A stretch of DNA of 31,698 bases from Candidatus Woesearchaeota archaeon (GTDB taxonomy: Archaea; Nanobdellota; Nanobdellia; SCGC-AAA011-G17; GW2011-AR20), in contig JAGVZC010000003.1 of NCBI GenBank assembly GCA_018302885.1, positions 1-31,698 of the forward strand, read 5' to 3'. This document shows, piece after piece, positions 29,786 through 31,698 of this stretch. Numbering within the stretch: the first letter of the stretch is position 1; the number at the start of each line of letters is the position of its first letter. The notes beneath the pieces were generated by a model. The model was not told the origin of the DNA, did no database searches, and was given only the letters and a program-made list of their open reading frames with translations. The position numbers were made by a program, and so were the translations under genes.

Positions 29786-30961
29786 ATGATAACAGCGGAT
29801 TTGCAGATACATTCAAGGTATGCACAAGCTTGTTCTAAACAAACAAATATAGAAAATCTTGAGAAATACGCAAGAATAAAGGGTATAAATTTATTATCTA
29901 CGGCAGATTTTACACACCCATTATGGAGAAAGGAATTGGATGAAAAATTAACAGAGGATGAAAATGGAATTTTATGGACAAAAAACAAGTTTCCTTTCTT
30001 ATGGGGTACTGAAATATCATTGATGTACAAACAGGGGGGAAAGGGAAGAAGAATTCATAATTTGATATTCTCTCCAAACAAAGAAGTTACTGATCAGATA
30101 ACTGAAGCATTGGGAAAAAAAGGAAGGTTGGATTATGATGGAAGACCAATTTTTGGTTTTACTTCTATAGAATTAATTGATATGGTAAGGGGGATATCAA
30201 ATGATATTGAAATTATTCCTGCACATGCATGGACTCCATGGTTCTCAATATTTGGATCCAAATCTGGTTTTGATTCAATAAAAGAATGCTTTCAGGAAAA
30301 ATCAAAATATATTCATGCAATAGAAACTGGATTATCAAGCGATCCTGAAATGAACTGGAGATTATCTCAGTTGGATAATATTAATTTAGTTTCCTTTTCA
30401 GATGCACATTCATTCTGGCCCTGGAGATTGGGAAGGGAAGCAACATTATTCAATACAAAATTAAAATATAAGGAAATAATAAATGCAATAAGGACAGGAG
30501 AGGGGTTAAATTCAACAATAGAGGTTGATCCAAATTATGGAAAATATCATTATACGGGACACAGGAATTGTAATCCTATATGTAAAAAACCATTGACTAT
30601 AGGCGTGGCAGACAGAATAGAGGAATTGGCAGACAGGCCAGAGGGTTACAAGCCAAAAAATGCAAGAACATTCAAGAAATTAATACCTTTGCATGAAATA
30701 ATAGCTTACAACTATAAATTATCACAATTAACATCAAAGAAAGTTTGGGAAACTTATAATAAATTAATAAATCAGTTCGAATCAGAGCTTAACATAATGC
30801 TGAATGTTGAAGAGGAAAAATTAAGGAAAATCATCGAAGATAAATTAGTGGATTTAATTATAAAAAATAGAAATCAGAATTTAAATATCAAGCCAGGTTA
30901 TGATGGTGTTTATGGGGAAATAACAGAGGATAAACCGCAGAAATTCTTAAATGAATTTTAA
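29786..30961 (+). CDS. Endonuclease Q-like PHP-domain protein (COG1379)
   Basis: A 391-residue protein with the PHP metal-dependent phosphoesterase domain and C-terminal features of endonuclease Q, which nicks DNA 5' of deaminated bases. Visible motifs are ADLQIHS (Q7, H9), STADFTHP, GTEISLMY, RIHNLIFSP, PAHAWTPWFSIFG and SFSDAHSFWPWRLGRE, then KKPLTIGVADRIEELADRPEGYKP, a family signature. The first motif has Gln where a His ligand is expected. The Zn-ribbon before the signature is reduced to C262 and C266 (CNPIC). The C-terminal helical region is charged. Its stop overlaps the convergent PAC2 gene by four bases. The family call is good; activity on deaminated DNA is inferred. Confidence 0.83.
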   Translation: MITADLQIHSRYAQACSKQTNIENLEKYARIKGINLLSTADFTHPLWRKELDEKLTEDENGILWTKNKFPFLWGTEISLMYKQGGKGRRIHNLIFSPNKEVTDQITEALGKKGRLDYDGRPIFGFTSIELIDMVRGISNDIEIIPAHAWTPWFSIFGSKSGFDSIKECFQEKSKYIHAIETGLSSDPEMNWRLSQLDNINLVSFSDAHSFWPWRLGREATLFNTKLKYKEIINAIRTGEGLNSTIEVDPNYGKYHYTGHRNCNPICKKPLTIGVADRIEELADRPEGYKPKNARTFKKLIPLHEIIAYNYKLSQLTSKKVWETYNKLINQFESELNIMLNVEEEKLRKIIEDKLVDLIIKNRNQNLNIKPGYDGVYGEITEDKPQKFLNEF

Positions 30962-31698
30962 CCAATATAACTTACTTCCTGTTCTGGTTTTAATTTTGTT
31001 GGTCTTGTCATCTCCTGTGTTTTGTTTTTAATTTCTTTTTCAATGTCTTTTATTTCATCATTTAATGATTTAAAATCTATGTTGAATTTAAACTTGTCAT
31101 CCAATACCTTCAATAATTCTCTGGCACCTTTGATGCCCAAATAATTTGGATGTCCGAAAGTTTGAGCCAACAAGCAGATGGCATGCATTTCATATTCCTT
31201 GGATAACCCAATAAGCAAACCAGTAACCCCAATTATAGGTCCAACAGTCCCGAATATTTATTATTAAATGAATTCATAATTTCTTTTGAATTTCCAGTGG
31301 CATAAATTTTTGGGCTGTTTGGAATTCTTGGCATGCCTATTCCTCCTAAAGTGATTATCTCTTTGCCCCTGAATTTCTTGAATAATTTCAAAACCTCGTT
31401 GCATAATTCATAACTTCCAAGTTCATTAACTGGCTGAACATCTCCCCCCATAAAGATAAATTCCTTGCTCTTGAATTTTTTATAGAAAAGGCTGATCTTT
31501 GGCAGATCTATCAGATTTTTTTCATTAACAAAAACAGAATTTGGAAAGCTATCAGAATAAATTTCTAAAAAAACCTCAGCTTTTAGGCTATCAACCAAAT
31601 AATCTAAAGTTATTTTTCCAACATTGCCTATTCCAGGTAATCCTTCTATAAGTACTGGATTATTAAATTGTATTTTTTTGAAATTCTTTATTTTAAAT
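30958..31698 (-). pseudogene. PAC2-family protein, 5'-partial and frameshifted
   Basis: Minus-strand gene of the proteasome-assembly-chaperone-like PAC2 family, running off the end of the window; no start codon is inside it. The first part (31697 to about 31257) reads NPVLIEGLPGIGNVGK, the family's N-terminal motif, then continues to an early stop at 31233-31235. The second part continues in another frame as IFGTVGPIIGVTGLLIGLSKEYEM to the stop at 30958. Adding one A to the AAA at 31257-31259 joins them as NNKIFGTVGPIIG, about 246 residues, the normal length. A sequencing error in a homopolymer, a recent mutation or frameshifting could explain it. Archaeal PAC2 proteins are thought to help proteasome assembly. 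Confidence 0.82.

Noticed and set aside
31250..31262. Programmed frameshift in the PAC2 gene
   Set aside because: No classical slippery heptamer with downstream structure is evident, and PAC2 proteins are not known to need recoding; an error or mutation is simpler.

Overview
The window looks like one compact, AT-rich stretch of an archaeal chromosome, most likely a DPANN lineage of the Woesearchaeota/Pacearchaeota type. This is inferred from an archaeal RadA, an archaeal-type RPA with a CxxC...CxxH zinc site, elongation factor 1-beta beside a Zn-ribbon translation protein, a geranylgeranyl-reductase-family lipid enzyme, an intron-containing tRNA, TATA-box promoters with the start codon about 26 nt downstream of the TATA centre (leaderless transcripts), and pilin-like proteins with class III signal peptides. 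Genes are packed tightly, with many 1-14 nt overlaps; no gap over 300 nt exists. The longest gap, about 136 nt before 15061, holds a GC-rich hairpin and a promoter.

Region 1 (1-12484) is a type IV pilus/archaellum-like machine. Three related polytopic membrane proteins (36-1708) converge on two coiled-coil proteins (minus strand, 1695-2631), one of which has an ArlC/FlaC-like NPF segment. Divergently follow a secretion-superfamily ATPase (2693), a single-pass secreted Cys protein (4992), a double-domain ArlJ/TadC-like platform protein (5485), and eleven small proteins (7664-12484) that mostly start with KK[G/A] plus one hydrophobic segment, i.e. a large set of predicted pilins or minor pilins. 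Two of these (35 and 50 aa) are little more than a pilin helix. The matching prepilin peptidase lies at 17479-18318.

Region 2 (12527-16282) carries DNA-maintenance genes (RPA, a small basic protein, a Holliday-junction-resolvase-related nuclease; then a PC4-like small protein with RadA). They are separated by a single, compositionally different gene for a secreted caspase-fold-like protein. Region 3 (16283-19398) has a tRNA with a 14-nt intron, the Zn-ribbon protein, EF-1-beta, a HIT protein lacking its central histidine, the prepilin peptidase and the lipid reductase.

Region 4 (19424-29752) encodes the cell surface: two large multidomain, calcium-binding-repeat surface proteins with a shared, recently homogenised Fn3-like domain and a shared cytoplasmic tail, followed by a four-gene operon of two membrane-anchored proteins and two lipoproteins. 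Region 5 has an endonuclease Q-like PHP protein and, running off the window, a PAC2-family gene broken by one frameshift.

The strongest candidate for an undescribed system is region 1, possibly together with the surface operon in region 4, whose first two proteins carry similar prepilin-like N-termini. All assignments come from reading the sequence; no database search was run.
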